Notes under the pieces: generated by a model
What the model was told of the DNA's origin: nothing
Seen by the model: only the letters and a program-made list of their open reading frames with translations
Database searches by the model: none
Part shown: piece after piece, positions 9,534 through 18,730 of the stretch
How the letters are laid out: the number at the start of each line of letters is the position of its first letter
How positions within the stretch are numbered: the stretch's first letter is position 1
Made by a program: the position numbers and the translations under genes
Origin: Salinispora oceanensis
Lineage (GTDB): Bacteria > Actinomycetota > Actinomycetes > Mycobacteriales > Micromonosporaceae
DNA length: 64,000 nt
Direction: 5' to 3'
Assembly (NCBI RefSeq): GCF_000383575.1
Contig: NZ_KB911579.1
Span: forward strand, 4,797,424 to 4,861,423

Positions 9534-10532
9534 TCAGTGTTGCGGGATGTGGGCCACGCCGATGCGCTTGCGGAAGACCCAGTAGGTCCAGCCCTGGTAG
9601 GCCAGCACGATCGGGGTGAAGATCACCGCCACCCAGGTCATGATTTTCAGGGTGTAGGGGGTGGAGGCGGCGTTGGTGGCGGTCAGGGTGCCGGCGGCGT
9701 CCAGGGTGGATGGCAGCACGTTCGGGAACAGGGCGGTGAACAGGGTCGCCACGGCCAGGCCGATCGCGGCGGCGGTGCCGATGAAGGCCCATCCTTCCCG
9801 GCGGGCGTAGGCGGCGGCGAGGCCGCCGAGCAGGGCTACGGCGGCGGCGACGGCGAGGGCGATGGCGGCTGTGTTGGCGCGGATGGTCAGGCTCCAGGTG
9901 AGGAACGCGACGGCGAGTACGGCGGTGGCGACGCCGACGCGGACGGCGAGGGCGGCGGCCCGGTCCCGGATGTCGCCGACGGTTTTGAGGGCGATGAACA
10001 CGGCGCCGTGGGTGAGGAACAGGGCGCCGGTGGTGAGGCCGCCGAGGAGTGCGTAGGGGTTGAGGAGGTTGAAGAAGCCGCCGGCGTATTCGTGGTCGGC
10101 GGTGAGGGGTACGCCGCGCAGGATGTTGGCGAACGCGACTCCCCAGAGGATTGCGGGGAGTAGGGATCCGAAGAAGATGGCGTGGTCCCAGCGGCGCTTC
10201 CAGGATGCTTCGGGGCGCTTGTTGCGGTATTCGAAGGCGACGCCGCGGGCGATCAGGGCGAGCAGGATGAGCAGTAGTGGTAGGTAGAAGCCGGAGAAGA
10301 GGGTGGCGTACCACTCGGGGAAGGCGGCGAACATGGCGCCGCCGGCGGTGAGTAGCCAGACCTCGTTGCCGTCCCAGACCGGGCCGATGGTGTTGATCAG
10401 GACGCGGCGTTCGCGGTCGTCGCGGCCGAGGACCGGTAGGAGCATGCCGACGCCGAAGTCGAAGCCCTCGAGGATGAAGTAGCCGGTGAACAGCACGGCG
10501 ACGAGGAGAAACCAGATGGTGGTGAGTTCCAT
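9534..10532 (-). CDS. cydB: Cytochrome bd ubiquinol/menaquinol oxidase subunit II
   Basis: 332 residues, about eight to nine membrane segments. The N-terminus with FILEGFDFGVGMLLP, the GPVWDGNEVWLLTAGGAMFAAFP region and the C-terminal YxGWTYWVFRKR are typical of CydB. With CydA it forms the terminal oxidase that reduces oxygen with menaquinol at low oxygen tension or under respiratory stress. The gene begins 16 nt after cydA and ends at a strong bidirectional terminator. No cydDC exporter genes, often found next to cydAB in actinobacteria, are present here. Confidence 0.95.
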   Translation of the reverse strand: MELTTIWFLLVAVLFTGYFILEGFDFGVGMLLPVLGRDDRERRVLINTIGPVWDGNEVWLLTAGGAMFAAFPEWYATLFSGFYLPLLLILLALIARGVAFEYRNKRPEASWKRRWDHAIFFGSLLPAILWGVAFANILRGVPLTADHEYAGGFFNLLNPYALLGGLTTGALFLTHGAVFIALKTVGDIRDRAAALAVRVGVATAVLAVAFLTWSLTIRANTAAIALAVAAAVALLGGLAAAYARREGWAFIGTAAAIGLAVATLFTALFPNVLPSTLDAAGTLTATNAASTPYTLKIMTWVAVIFTPIVLAYQGWTYWVFRKRIGVAHIPQH

Positions 10533-10548
10533 GTGGGGGCTCCGCAGC

Positions 10549-11961
10549 TCAGTAGGCGAAGGCGAGCGGGCGCTCGGCGTCGTCGGTGTCGTCGGGGTCG
10601 GGGGCGGGGGTCAGGTCGGGTACGCCGGCCTTGGCGTAGCGGATGAGGAGTTTGCATTCGATGACGGCGAGGGCGGCGTAGATGAGGGTGAAGGCGGTGA
10701 ACGAGGTGAGGACTTCGGCCATCGACACGCTGCGGGAGACGCCGTCGCGGGTGAGCATTTCGCCGAAGACGATCCAGGGCTGGCGGCCCATCTCGGTGAA
10801 GATCCAGCCGAAGGAGTTCGCGGCGAGTGGTAGCAGGGGCATGACCAGGCCGGCGCGGAGTAGCCAGCGGCTGGTGGGGGTGCGGCCCTTGCGTTGGCTC
10901 CAGAGCACCAGGAGGGCGATCGCGGCGGCGGCCAGCCCGAAGCCGATCATGAGGCGGAAGCTCCAGTAGGTGATCGGGATGATCGGGGTGTAGCTGCCGG
11001 CGCCGTACTGGGCGGTGTACTGGGCTTGGAGGTCGTTGATGCCGCTGACGGTGCCGTTGGGGTCACCGGTGCTCAGGTAGGACAGCAGGTAGGGGATCTT
11101 CAGGGCGAAGAGTTCGCGGCTGCCGTCGAGGCTGCCGACGGTGAGTACGGAGAAGGAGGCGGGGCTCTCGGTGTCGTAGAGGCCTTCGGCGGCCGCCATC
11201 TTCATGGGCTGCACCTGGGTCATGATCTTGCCTTGGATGTCGCCGGTGATCATGACGGCGGTGGCGGAGATCAGGGTGACCCAGGATCCGAACTTGGCGG
11301 CGAACCGGTAGGCCGGGGTGTCCGTGGAGTCTGGCCTGCGGATCAGGTGCCACAGGGCGACGGCGACGAGGAGGGAGCCGGCGACGAGGAAGGCACCGGC
11401 GATGGTGTGCGGGAAGGTGATCAGGGCGACCTTGTTGGTCAGGACGGCGACGAAGTCGGTCAGTTCGGCGCGGCCGGTGTCGGGGTTGATCTGGTAGCCG
11501 ACGGGGTTCTGCATGAAGGAGTTGGCGGCGAGGATGAAGTAGGCCGACAGGTTGGTGCCGATGGCGGCGGCCCAGATGGTGGCCAGGTGTAGGCGTTTGG
11601 GTAGCCGGTCCCAGCCGAAGATCCAGAGGCCGATGAAGGTGGATTCGAGGAAGAAGGCGACCAGGGCTTCGATGGCCAGGGGGGCGCCGAAGATGTCGCC
11701 GACGAAGCGGGAGTAGTCGCTCCAGTTCATGCCGAACTGGAATTCCTGCACGATGCCGGTGACCACACCCATCGCGAAGTTGATCAGGAAGAGTTTCCCG
11801 TAGAACTTGGTGAGTTTGAGGTATTTCTCGTCGCCGGTTCGGTGCCACAGCGTTTGCAGGATGGCGACCAGGATGGACAAACCGATGGTTAGCGGCACGA
11901 ACAGGAAGTGGTAGACGGTGGTGACACCGAACTGCCAACGGGCGACGTCTAACGCGTCCAC
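10549..11961 (-). CDS. cydA: Cytochrome bd oxidase subunit I
   Basis: 470 residues with nine or so membrane segments. The N-terminal WQFGVTTVYHFLFVPLTIG places the haem b595 ligand His19 region; GRQPWIVFGEMLT is the conserved GRQPW motif; LITFPHTIAGAF carries the b558-ligand His. The Q loop is short, as in the actinobacterial/Bacillus type. The start is GTG at 11961 with GGGGG just upstream. First gene of the cydAB unit; a strong inverted repeat lies 25-40 nt upstream and probably controls expression. Confidence 0.95.
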   Translation of the reverse strand: MDALDVARWQFGVTTVYHFLFVPLTIGLSILVAILQTLWHRTGDEKYLKLTKFYGKLFLINFAMGVVTGIVQEFQFGMNWSDYSRFVGDIFGAPLAIEALVAFFLESTFIGLWIFGWDRLPKRLHLATIWAAAIGTNLSAYFILAANSFMQNPVGYQINPDTGRAELTDFVAVLTNKVALITFPHTIAGAFLVAGSLLVAVALWHLIRRPDSTDTPAYRFAAKFGSWVTLISATAVMITGDIQGKIMTQVQPMKMAAAEGLYDTESPASFSVLTVGSLDGSRELFALKIPYLLSYLSTGDPNGTVSGINDLQAQYTAQYGAGSYTPIIPITYWSFRLMIGFGLAAAAIALLVLWSQRKGRTPTSRWLLRAGLVMPLLPLAANSFGWIFTEMGRQPWIVFGEMLTRDGVSRSVSMAEVLTSFTAFTLIYAALAVIECKLLIRYAKAGVPDLTPAPDPDDTDDAERPLAFAY

Positions 11962-11985
11962 CTGTGACCCCCAGATCTACAGACT

Positions 11986-12002
11986 TACTACGAAGCGTAG
12001 TA
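11986..12002. promoter_or_regulatory. Candidate operator upstream of cydA
   Basis: TACTACG-AAG-CGTAGTA is a perfect 7-bp inverted repeat with a 3-nt spacer, 25 nt before the cydA start. A second partial copy, TACTAC near 12005-12010 and CGTAG near 12019-12023, follows. The TACTAC/GTAGTA arms recall BlaI/CopY-family operators, although those usually have an even-numbered spacing. No such regulator is in the window. Confidence 0.6.
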
Positions 12003-12126
12003 GATACTACAGTCGGTCGTAGAAGAATTCTCAGGGGCGGGGGGCCCGAGGTCCCGGGACCAATGGCCTCGATCATGGGGGTCAACAGCCCCGCGGGGTG
12101 TGCGCCCGTGCGATCATGAAGCGCTG

Positions 12127-12894
12127 ATGGAGACTGGGCACCCCGAATGGCGAGCGCCGCTGATCTGGCGCACCGCACAACCGTTCGCCCGCGTCGTGGT
12201 CGGCGCCCTGGCCCGGCTGGAGGTGGCCGACGAGATTCCGGAGCGTCTGCGCCCCGGCCCCCTGCTGCTGGCCGCCAACCACATCAGCCCGTTCGACCCG
12301 ATCGTGCTCGCCGCCGCCTGCCACTCGGTGCGGATCGCGCCGCGGATCATGGCCACCGGCGGGCTGTTCCGCGCCCCGCTGGTGGGTGCCGCCATGCGGC
12401 ACGCCGGGCACATCCGGGTCGACCGGGGTGCCAGCACCGTGGCCGGGGCGATGACGGTGGCCGCCGACGCCCTGGCCGGCGGCGCGGCCATCCTGGTCTA
12501 TCCGGAAGGCCGGATCGGTCTGGATCCGGGGCTCTGGCCCGAGCGGGGCAAGACCGGCGTCGCCCGGCTCGCCCTGAGCTGCGGGGTGCCCGTGATCCCG
12601 GTCGCACAGTGGGGCGCCCACGAGGTACTCCCCTACCGGGCCCCGAAAGGGCTGGTGGGCGCGCTCGCCCGCACCGTCACCCACCGGCGGGTGGTCCGGG
12701 TACGCTTCGGCGCCCCGGTCGACCTCACCGACCTGGCGCCCGGCGCGCCCGGCGTGGCCCGCCGCGCCACCGACCGGATCACTGACGCGATCACCGACAC
12801 CCTGGCGCCGCTTCGGCCCGACGAACCCGACCGGCCCCGCCACGTCGACCCTGGGCGGCCGGTCGACACCAGCCGCTCCCACCGTCGCCGCTGA
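12127..12894 (+). CDS. 1-acyl-glycerol-3-phosphate acyltransferase-like (PlsC family)
   Basis: 255 residues from ATG 12127. The acyltransferase box NHISPFD (H-x4-D) at about 51-57, the substrate loop around FRAPLVGAAMRH, and VYPEGRIG at about 124-131 are the three PlsC blocks. Enzymes of this family transfer an acyl chain to lysophosphatidic acid or related lysolipids at the inner membrane face. The tail (about 225-255) is basic and Pro/Arg-rich, likely disordered. It is divergent from cydA and precedes a GDPD gene by about 60 nt, suggesting a small lipid-metabolism group. Exact acceptor is unknown. Confidence 0.87.
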   Translation: METGHPEWRAPLIWRTAQPFARVVVGALARLEVADEIPERLRPGPLLLAANHISPFDPIVLAAACHSVRIAPRIMATGGLFRAPLVGAAMRHAGHIRVDRGASTVAGAMTVAADALAGGAAILVYPEGRIGLDPGLWPERGKTGVARLALSCGVPVIPVAQWGAHEVLPYRAPKGLVGALARTVTHRRVVRVRFGAPVDLTDLAPGAPGVARRATDRITDAITDTLAPLRPDEPDRPRHVDPGRPVDTSRSHRRR

Positions 12895-12956
12895 CACCCG
12901 CCGCTTTCGGGCTGGCCCACTACCTGACGATCGCTTTGGCCGGCATACTTCTCGGC

Positions 12957-13727
12957 GTGCTGACCGGCCCCTGCCCCTACCTCGACACGCCAGCGCCACT
13001 GGCATTCGCCCACCGTGGTGGCGCTGCCGAGGGCGACGAGAACACCGCTGCGGCGTTTGCCCGGGCCGTCGGCCTTGGCTACCGGTACGTCGAGACCGAT
13101 GTGCACGCCACCGCCGACGGCGTCGCGGTGGTCTGCCACGACCCCACGCTGCACCGGGTGACCGGCTCCCCCGGGCGAATCGCCGAGCTGCGGTGGGCCG
13201 ACCTGGCGACGGTGCGCGTCGGCGGGGCGTCCCTCGTGCCCCGCCTGGATGAGGTGCTGCACGCCTGGCCGCAGGTGCGGTTCAACGTAGACGTCAAGGC
13301 CGGCTCCGGCGTCGAGCCGGCGGTGGCCGCCGTCGAGCGCGCCGGCGCCGGTGATCGGGTGCTGTTGGCCTCCTTCAGCGACGCGCGGCTGGCCCGGATG
13401 CGGGCACTGACGCAGGGCCGGATCGCCACCAGCCTGGGCATGCGCGGGGTGGCGCGACTGCGGGTGGCGTCGTTGACCGGCCGGCGGATGCGGCTGCCGG
13501 AGTCGGTGGTCGCCGCGCAGGTGCCGGTCCGGTACGGGCGGCTGCGGGTCACCGACCGCCGGTTTCTGGCCTACTGTCACCGCCTCGGCCTGCAGGTGCA
13601 TGTCTGGACCATCGACGAACCCGCCGAGATGCACGAGTTACTGGACCTCGGGGTGGATGGCATCATGACCGATCACGTGGGCGTGCTGCGCGACGTCTAC
13701 CGCAGCCGCGGCCACTGGGCCGCCTGA
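12957..13727 (+). CDS. Glycerophosphodiester phosphodiesterase (GDPD)
   Basis: 256 residues from GTG 12957; TTG at 12936 would add seven residues. GTG is preferred because CATACT at 12944-12949 sits at the spacing of a -10 box for a leaderless message. The GDPD active-site blocks are clear: AHRGG and EN near the N-terminus, ETDVHATADG, CHDPTLHR. The enzyme splits glycerophosphodiesters into glycerol 3-phosphate and an alcohol, using a divalent metal. The C-terminal VHVWTIDEP block and GVDGIMTDHV are typical. It follows the PlsC-like gene, fitting phospholipid turnover. No signal peptide, so cytoplasmic. Confidence 0.9.
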   Translation: MLTGPCPYLDTPAPLAFAHRGGAAEGDENTAAAFARAVGLGYRYVETDVHATADGVAVVCHDPTLHRVTGSPGRIAELRWADLATVRVGGASLVPRLDEVLHAWPQVRFNVDVKAGSGVEPAVAAVERAGAGDRVLLASFSDARLARMRALTQGRIATSLGMRGVARLRVASLTGRRMRLPESVVAAQVPVRYGRLRVTDRRFLAYCHRLGLQVHVWTIDEPAEMHELLDLGVDGIMTDHVGVLRDVYRSRGHWAA

Positions 13728-13747
13728 TTTCAAGGGTAGATCCGGAC

Positions 13748-15142
13748 ATGTCGGCCACCGCCGCCCCCATCGTTGACGACACTCCCCCCAGCCCGCGCAG
13801 CAGCCGCCGGGAACGCACCGGTTGGTACTTCTACGACTGGGCGAACTCGGCGTTCCAGACCACCGTCATCACCGTGTTCCTCGGTCCGTTCCTCACCAGT
13901 GTGGCGGAGCAGGCGGCCGGCTGTGAGCTCGGTGCGGACAGCTGCATCGGGTACGTGTACCCGCTGGGGATCAAGGTCGCCGTCGGGTCGTACTACCCGT
14001 ATCTGATCTCGCTGTCGGTGCTGCTCACCGTCTTCGTGTTGCCGGTTGTCGGCGCGGTCGCCGACCGGACGCGGCACAAGAAGCGGCTACTCGCCGCCGC
14101 GGCCTACGTCGGTGCCGGTGCGACAGTCGCGATGGCCTTCGTCACCGGGGAGCGGTACCTGCTCGGCGGGGCGCTGTTCCTGGTCGCCAACATCGCCTTC
14201 GGCGCCGCGATCGTGGTCTACAACTCCTTCCTGCCGCAGCTGGGTGGCCCGGACGACCGGGACGGTATCTCGAGCCGGGGATGGGCGCTGGGGTACCTCG
14301 GCGGGGGGCTGCTGCTCGCGCTCAACCTGGCCGTGGTCACCGCGTTCACCGAGGAGGGCAACCCGCAGCGCACTCTGGACCTGGCCCGCTGGTCGATCGT
14401 GTCGGCGGGCGTGTGGTGGGCCGCGTTCACTCTGGTGCCGCTGCGCTGGCTCCGCGAGCATCCCACCGCCGCGGCGCTGACCGGCGGCGGCAACGTGCTC
14501 ACCGACGGTTTCCGGCAGCTCGGGCGCACCCTGCGGCAGCTGCGGGCGTATCCGTTGACGCTGTTCTTCCTGCTGGCGTTCCTGGTCTACAACGACGGCA
14601 TCGCGACGGTCATTACCCTGTCCTCCCAGTACGGCACCGAAGAGCTACGGCTGACGCAGAGCACCCTGATCATCACCATTTTGTTGGTGCAGTTCCTGGC
14701 CTTCGGCGGCGCGCTGCTGCTCGGCGCGCTCGCCCGGCGGATCGGCGCGTGGAAGACCGTCTTGTTGAGCCTGGTGCTGTGGATCGCGGTGGTGATCGCC
14801 GCGTTCCGGCTGCCCGCCGAGGCGCCGCTGCCGTTCATGGCGCTCGGCGCAGCCATCGGGCTGGTGCTCGGTGGTAGTCAGGCGTTGAGCCGGTCGTTGT
14901 TCAGCCAGCTCATCCCCGCCGGCAAGGAGGGTGAGTACTACGGCTTCTACGAGATCAGCGACCGGGGTACCAGCTGGCTTGGACCGCTCGCCTTCGGGCT
15001 GGTGTTTCAGCTGACCAACTCCTACCGGGTGGGCCTGGTCTCGCTGCTGATCTTCTTCGTGGTCGGGTTTGTGCTGCTGCTGGCGGTGCCGATGCGTCGG
15101 GCGATCACGGCCGCGGGGAACCGCCCGCCGCGCGTGCTGTGA
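13748..15142 (+). CDS. MFS transporter, UMF1 (Atg22-like) family
   Basis: 464 residues, twelve predicted membrane segments. The N-terminal WYFYDWANSAFQTTVITVFLG (given in part) is the hallmark of the UMF1/Vps-Atg22 group of the major facilitator superfamily; GYLGGG and the SQALSRSLFSQLIP block also fit. Members are thought to export small metabolites such as amino acids, but bacterial substrates are not known. It starts 20 nt after the GDPD stop and may be co-transcribed with it. C-terminus is short and basic. Confidence 0.88.
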   Translation: MSATAAPIVDDTPPSPRSSRRERTGWYFYDWANSAFQTTVITVFLGPFLTSVAEQAAGCELGADSCIGYVYPLGIKVAVGSYYPYLISLSVLLTVFVLPVVGAVADRTRHKKRLLAAAAYVGAGATVAMAFVTGERYLLGGALFLVANIAFGAAIVVYNSFLPQLGGPDDRDGISSRGWALGYLGGGLLLALNLAVVTAFTEEGNPQRTLDLARWSIVSAGVWWAAFTLVPLRWLREHPTAAALTGGGNVLTDGFRQLGRTLRQLRAYPLTLFFLLAFLVYNDGIATVITLSSQYGTEELRLTQSTLIITILLVQFLAFGGALLLGALARRIGAWKTVLLSLVLWIAVVIAAFRLPAEAPLPFMALGAAIGLVLGGSQALSRSLFSQLIPAGKEGEYYGFYEISDRGTSWLGPLAFGLVFQLTNSYRVGLVSLLIFFVVGFVLLLAVPMRRAITAAGNRPPRVL

Positions 15143-15196
15143 GGCCACCGATTGCTGCCGCCGCCGCGGCGGGTTGATGGGCTAGGCTGCCGGACC

Positions 15197-15895
15197 GTGA
15201 CCGACCACACCCCCGCCGATTCGCCCTGCCCGGCCCCCGCGTCCGGACCGCCCGTGCCCGCCGGCGGACACGGGCGTCCGCTGCACGCCGCGGCGCTGCG
15301 GTTCTACTGGGGTCCGATGGACTGCGGCAAGTCCACCATGGCGTTGCAGATGAACTACAACCACGCCCGGCAGGGGCGGCGGGGCCTGGTTACCACCCGC
15401 ATCGACCGATCGATGGGCCCGCGGGTGACCACCCGCGTCGGGTTGGCGCACGAGGCGGTTGAGGTCACTGCCGAGTTGGACCTGCGCGCGCTGGTTCGCA
15501 GCCGGCGGGCCGAGGGGGGCCGGGTCGACTACCTGATCTGCGACGAGGCCAGTTTCTACCAGGTCGAGCAGGTCGAGCAGCTGGCCGAGTTGGTTGACGA
15601 CGACGACGTGGACGTCTATGCGTTCGGTCTGGCGACCGACTTTCGGTCCCGGATGTTCCCGGCCGCGCAGCGGCTGTTCGAGTTGGCGGACTCGGTGGCC
15701 CGGATCCAGGTGGAGGTGCTCTGCTGGTGCGGGCGGGAGGGGCTGCTCAACGCCCGCGTGGTCAACGGGCGGGTGGCGCGGGAGGGCGCGCAGGTGGTTG
15801 TCGGCGACACGGCCGAGACCGCACAGGTGCGTTACCAGGTGCTCTGCCGGCGCCACCACCGCGCCGGCGATCTGGGGCCGGGCACGTCCGGCTGA
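15197..15895 (+). CDS. tdk: Thymidine kinase (type II)
   Basis: 232 residues from GTG 15197, the nearest start to the conserved part. P-loop GPMDCGKS is at 39-46, the DEASFY block and the lasso-like region FGLATDFRS follow, and a zinc site is formed by CWCG and the C-terminal CRRHH. The N-terminal 30 residues are Pro/Ala-rich and unlike E. coli Tdk. The enzyme phosphorylates thymidine in the salvage pathway using ATP. Not all actinobacteria have this gene. It follows the UMF1 transporter by 54 nt and probably has its own start signals. Confidence 0.92.
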   Translation: MTDHTPADSPCPAPASGPPVPAGGHGRPLHAAALRFYWGPMDCGKSTMALQMNYNHARQGRRGLVTTRIDRSMGPRVTTRVGLAHEAVEVTAELDLRALVRSRRAEGGRVDYLICDEASFYQVEQVEQLAELVDDDDVDVYAFGLATDFRSRMFPAAQRLFELADSVARIQVEVLCWCGREGLLNARVVNGRVAREGAQVVVGDTAETAQVRYQVLCRRHHRAGDLGPGTSG

Positions 15896-15927
15896 CCGGC
15901 TGATCGGCTCATCCTCGGGGCGGTGGA

Positions 15928-16386
15928 TTAGTACGGGTCGCCGCAGACCCGCCAGCCGCCGTCCTCGGTGATGACGGACAGGTCCCGCTGTTCGGTGGTG
16001 CCGCTGTCGCGAGTCAACCGTACGGTGACGGTGCCCTGCGGCCGGCCGCGGCGGCTGGTGACCGCGACGTCAAGAATCTCGTAGTCCTGTACGGTCGGCG
16101 GGGTTCGTACCCAGCTACTGAAGCCGATCCTGCTCCACCGGCTGCGGGAGTCGGCGCAGAGCTTGTCGTAGGCGCCGTCGGTGTCGCCGGTGGTGAGCTG
16201 CCGCAGGAAGCCGTCGGCGGTGTGTCGTACCGGCCCGGCGGCGCGCGTCACCGCCTGCAGGTTCCATGCGGCCAGCCCGGCGACACCCACACAGCAGAAC
16301 AGGGCCACGGCGCCCGCGACGACCAGGCCGGACCGGAGCGGCCGTCGCGGCTGCGACGGCCGAATCCACGGCGGCTCGGCGTTCAC
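15928..16386 (-). CDS. Membrane-anchored NTF2-like protein
   Basis: 152 residues from GTG 16386. A short Pro/Arg-rich cytoplasmic head is followed by one membrane helix (about 20-44) and an extracytoplasmic domain with the helix-then-curved-sheet look of small NTF2-like/DUF4878 proteins (FLRQLTTGDTDGAYDKLC, then beta strands ending in GGWRVCGDPY). Two cysteines, near 77 and 149, may pair outside the cell. Such proteins are common in actinobacteria and have no known enzymatic role. Divergent from the dehydrogenase gene at 16469, 82 nt away. Confidence 0.7.
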   Translation of the reverse strand: MNAEPPWIRPSQPRRPLRSGLVVAGAVALFCCVGVAGLAAWNLQAVTRAAGPVRHTADGFLRQLTTGDTDGAYDKLCADSRSRWSRIGFSSWVRTPPTVQDYEILDVAVTSRRGRPQGTVTVRLTRDSGTTEQRDLSVITEDGGWRVCGDPY

Positions 16387-16468
16387 ACCCTGCGACGGTA
16401 GCGACCTGCCGCCGGGCGATGGTGCGGAATACCGCGACGCACAGCGGAAGTATTTCCATAATTACGGT

Positions 16469-17473
16469 ATGCGTATCGCCGTTATCGGGGTGGGTCGGAT
16501 GGGCGCCATCCACGCCGCCAACCTTCGCCGCCACGCCGATGTCACCTCGTTGGTGGTCGCCGACTCGGACCGGCGGCGTGCCCAGGAGGTGGCGCACCGC
16601 CTCGATGCCAGCGCGGCGGACTCGGTCGACGAGGTGTTCACCTCCTCAACGGAGGCGGTCGTCATCGCCGCCAACACCGCCGCGCACGCCGAGTTGATCC
16701 GGCAGGCGGCACGGGCGGGTCTGCCGATGTTCTGCGAGAAGCCCGTCGCAGCGGACCTGTCCGAGTCGATACAGACCGTGCACGAGGTGCAGGCCGAGGG
16801 CGTGACTTTACAGATCGGCCTCATGCGCCGGTTCGACGCGGGCTTTCAGGCCGGCCGGGAGCTGGTACGTTCCGGGCGACTCGGCCGATTGCACACTATT
16901 CGTTCTGTTGGCGCAGAGCCCGATCCCCCACCGGCCACCTACCTGTCGGCCTCCGGCGGGATCTTCTGGGACGCGCTGATCCACGACTTCGACCTGCTGC
17001 GGTGGATCACCGGCCGGGAGGTCGCCGAGGTGTACGCGTGTGGCTCGGACGCTGGGCCGCAGATCTTCGCCGAGCTGGGGGAACTCGACACCGCGATGGC
17101 GCTGCTGACGATGGACGACGGTACGCTCGCCGCCACCACCGCGGCCCGGTGCAACGGGGCCGGCTACGACGTGCGCATGGAGGTGTGCGGGGATGCGGAC
17201 ACCATCGCTATCGGGCTCGACCGGCACACCCCGCTGACCTCCGTCGAGCCGGAGGCCACGTTCCCGTCGGCGGATCCCGTACAAAGTTTCCTGGAGCGCT
17301 TCGCCCCGGCTTTCGAGGCAGAGATCGACACCTTTCTCCAGGTCGCCCGTGGGGATCTGGAGAACCCGTGTGACGGGCGGGAGGCGGTGGAGGCACTTCG
17401 GGTCGCGGAGGCGTGCTGGCGGTCGCAGCGGGAGCGGCGACCGGTCCGGATGACGGAGATCACCGGTTTCTGA
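16469..17473 (+). CDS. Gfo/Idh/MocA-family dehydrogenase (inositol 2-dehydrogenase-like)
   Basis: 334 residues from ATG 16469, where the Rossmann fold begins at once (MRIAVIGVGRMGAIHA). CATAAT at 16457-16462 fits a -10 box for a leaderless message starting at this ATG. The catalytic EKP is in FCEKPVAADL, and GGIFWDALIHDFDLLRW carries the D-x3-H-x2-D catalytic block of inositol dehydrogenase-type enzymes. It should oxidise a ring or chain hydroxyl of a sugar or cyclitol with NAD(P)+. It is the first of three genes with a sugar-phosphate cyclase and an IolE-like protein, so a C7-cyclitol or derived ketone is the likely substrate. Confidence 0.88.
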   Translation: MRIAVIGVGRMGAIHAANLRRHADVTSLVVADSDRRRAQEVAHRLDASAADSVDEVFTSSTEAVVIAANTAAHAELIRQAARAGLPMFCEKPVAADLSESIQTVHEVQAEGVTLQIGLMRRFDAGFQAGRELVRSGRLGRLHTIRSVGAEPDPPPATYLSASGGIFWDALIHDFDLLRWITGREVAEVYACGSDAGPQIFAELGELDTAMALLTMDDGTLAATTAARCNGAGYDVRMEVCGDADTIAIGLDRHTPLTSVEPEATFPSADPVQSFLERFAPAFEAEIDTFLQVARGDLENPCDGREAVEALRVAEACWRSQRERRPVRMTEITGF

Positions 17474-17563
17474 GCCGGTCGTGGTCCGCGTGACCTGCTG
17501 GCCCGGTGTGCCGAGGTCCGGGCGGCGGTGGCATGGTTTCCAGCCCGGCGGGAACCAGGGTTC

Positions 17564-18730
17564 ATGCCCCGATCCTGGAAGTGGGAGGCGCAGGTTTCCC
17601 GGCCGGTCGAGTGGAGCACCGCGCTCTACGACGGGTTGCTGGAGTTCACGCCCCGCGGCGACCCGGAGCTCTTCGGCGATCTGAACCACTCCCGGCGACG
17701 CTTCGTGGCCGTTGACGAGAGTGCGTGGGGGTTGTACCAGAAGGAGATCACCTCGCTGCTGGACCGCTACCGGCTCGAGTGGAACAACCCACCCAGCCTG
17801 CTGCCGGGCGGTGAGGACGCCAAGACTCGCGACAGCGCGAACCGGATCTCCGACGAGATGAACGCCTTCGGCGTCGCCCGATTCGGCGAACCGCCGATCG
17901 CTATCGGTGGCGGCGTGCTGCACGACGTGTTCGGCCTGGTGGCCGGCGAATACCGGCGGGGCGTGTCGTGGGACTTCATCGGCACGACGCTCGTGTCCGC
18001 CATCGATTCGATGTTCGCCCTGAAGTGCGGCGTAAGCGAGGGATGGAAGAACCGGGCCGGTCTCTACCATCCCGCGCGGTCGTCAATGACCGATGCCCGA
18101 TTCTTCCAGACGTTGCCGCAGCACCAGATCAGGGACGGCTTCGCGGAGATCATCAAGATCGCTGTCGCCGGAGACTGCGCCCTGTTTCGGCTACTCGAGG
18201 AGCATGGACCGCGGGTCGCCGAAGAGCGCTTCCGAAGCGCCGACGGCCCTTCCGAGGAGATCCTCAGCCGGTCGATCTCGTGGATGATGCGGGAGCTGAA
18301 ACGCAACCCGTTCGAGCGCGAGACAGCCCGGGCCAGCTACCTCGGACACAACATCTCGCCCGGGCTTGAGCCCACCGTGACGCACGGCCACGCGGTGGCG
18401 TTGGACATCGCCTGGACCAGCATGATCGCCTGGCGGCGGGGGCTGATCGGGCGCTTTGCCCGCGACCGGATCCTGCGCCTGATCCGCTCGTTCGGCCTGG
18501 ACGTGTGGCATCCCGCGATGGCCGAGACGGACCGGCTGGTGGCCGCCCTGTCCGACGCCGTCCGACACCGTGGTGGTCAGCAGCTCATCCCGACACCGGA
18601 TCGCGTGGGTCGGGTGACCTACCTGGGGGATGTCACGACCGACGAACTGCGGCGCGCTGTGGAGGACCAGCACCAGTGGGAATCCGGCGACCTGCGGTCA
18701 GACACCGCGAAGGACGGTGGTCGGCGATGA
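17564..18730 (+). CDS. Sugar-phosphate cyclase (sedoheptulose 7-phosphate cyclase-like)
   Basis: 388 residues from ATG 17564 (GGGAACCAGGG upstream); an ATG at 17528 would add twelve residues. It has the dehydroquinate synthase fold: GGGVLHDVFG at 115-124, K154, the K162-N163-R164-x-G-x-Y block, AEIIK with E195 and K198, and metal ligands H262 (YLGHNISP) and H274 in THGHAVALD. AroB has HGE at the last site; here it is HGH. The KNR block and overall pattern resemble cyclases that turn sedoheptulose 7-phosphate into valiolone-type C7 rings, rather than AroB or 2-deoxy-scyllo-inosose synthase. Which of the valiolone isomers is made cannot be told. Stop overlaps the next start (ATGA). Confidence 0.82.
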   Translation: MPRSWKWEAQVSRPVEWSTALYDGLLEFTPRGDPELFGDLNHSRRRFVAVDESAWGLYQKEITSLLDRYRLEWNNPPSLLPGGEDAKTRDSANRISDEMNAFGVARFGEPPIAIGGGVLHDVFGLVAGEYRRGVSWDFIGTTLVSAIDSMFALKCGVSEGWKNRAGLYHPARSSMTDARFFQTLPQHQIRDGFAEIIKIAVAGDCALFRLLEEHGPRVAEERFRSADGPSEEILSRSISWMMRELKRNPFERETARASYLGHNISPGLEPTVTHGHAVALDIAWTSMIAWRRGLIGRFARDRILRLIRSFGLDVWHPAMAETDRLVAALSDAVRHRGGQQLIPTPDRVGRVTYLGDVTTDELRRAVEDQHQWESGDLRSDTAKDGGRR

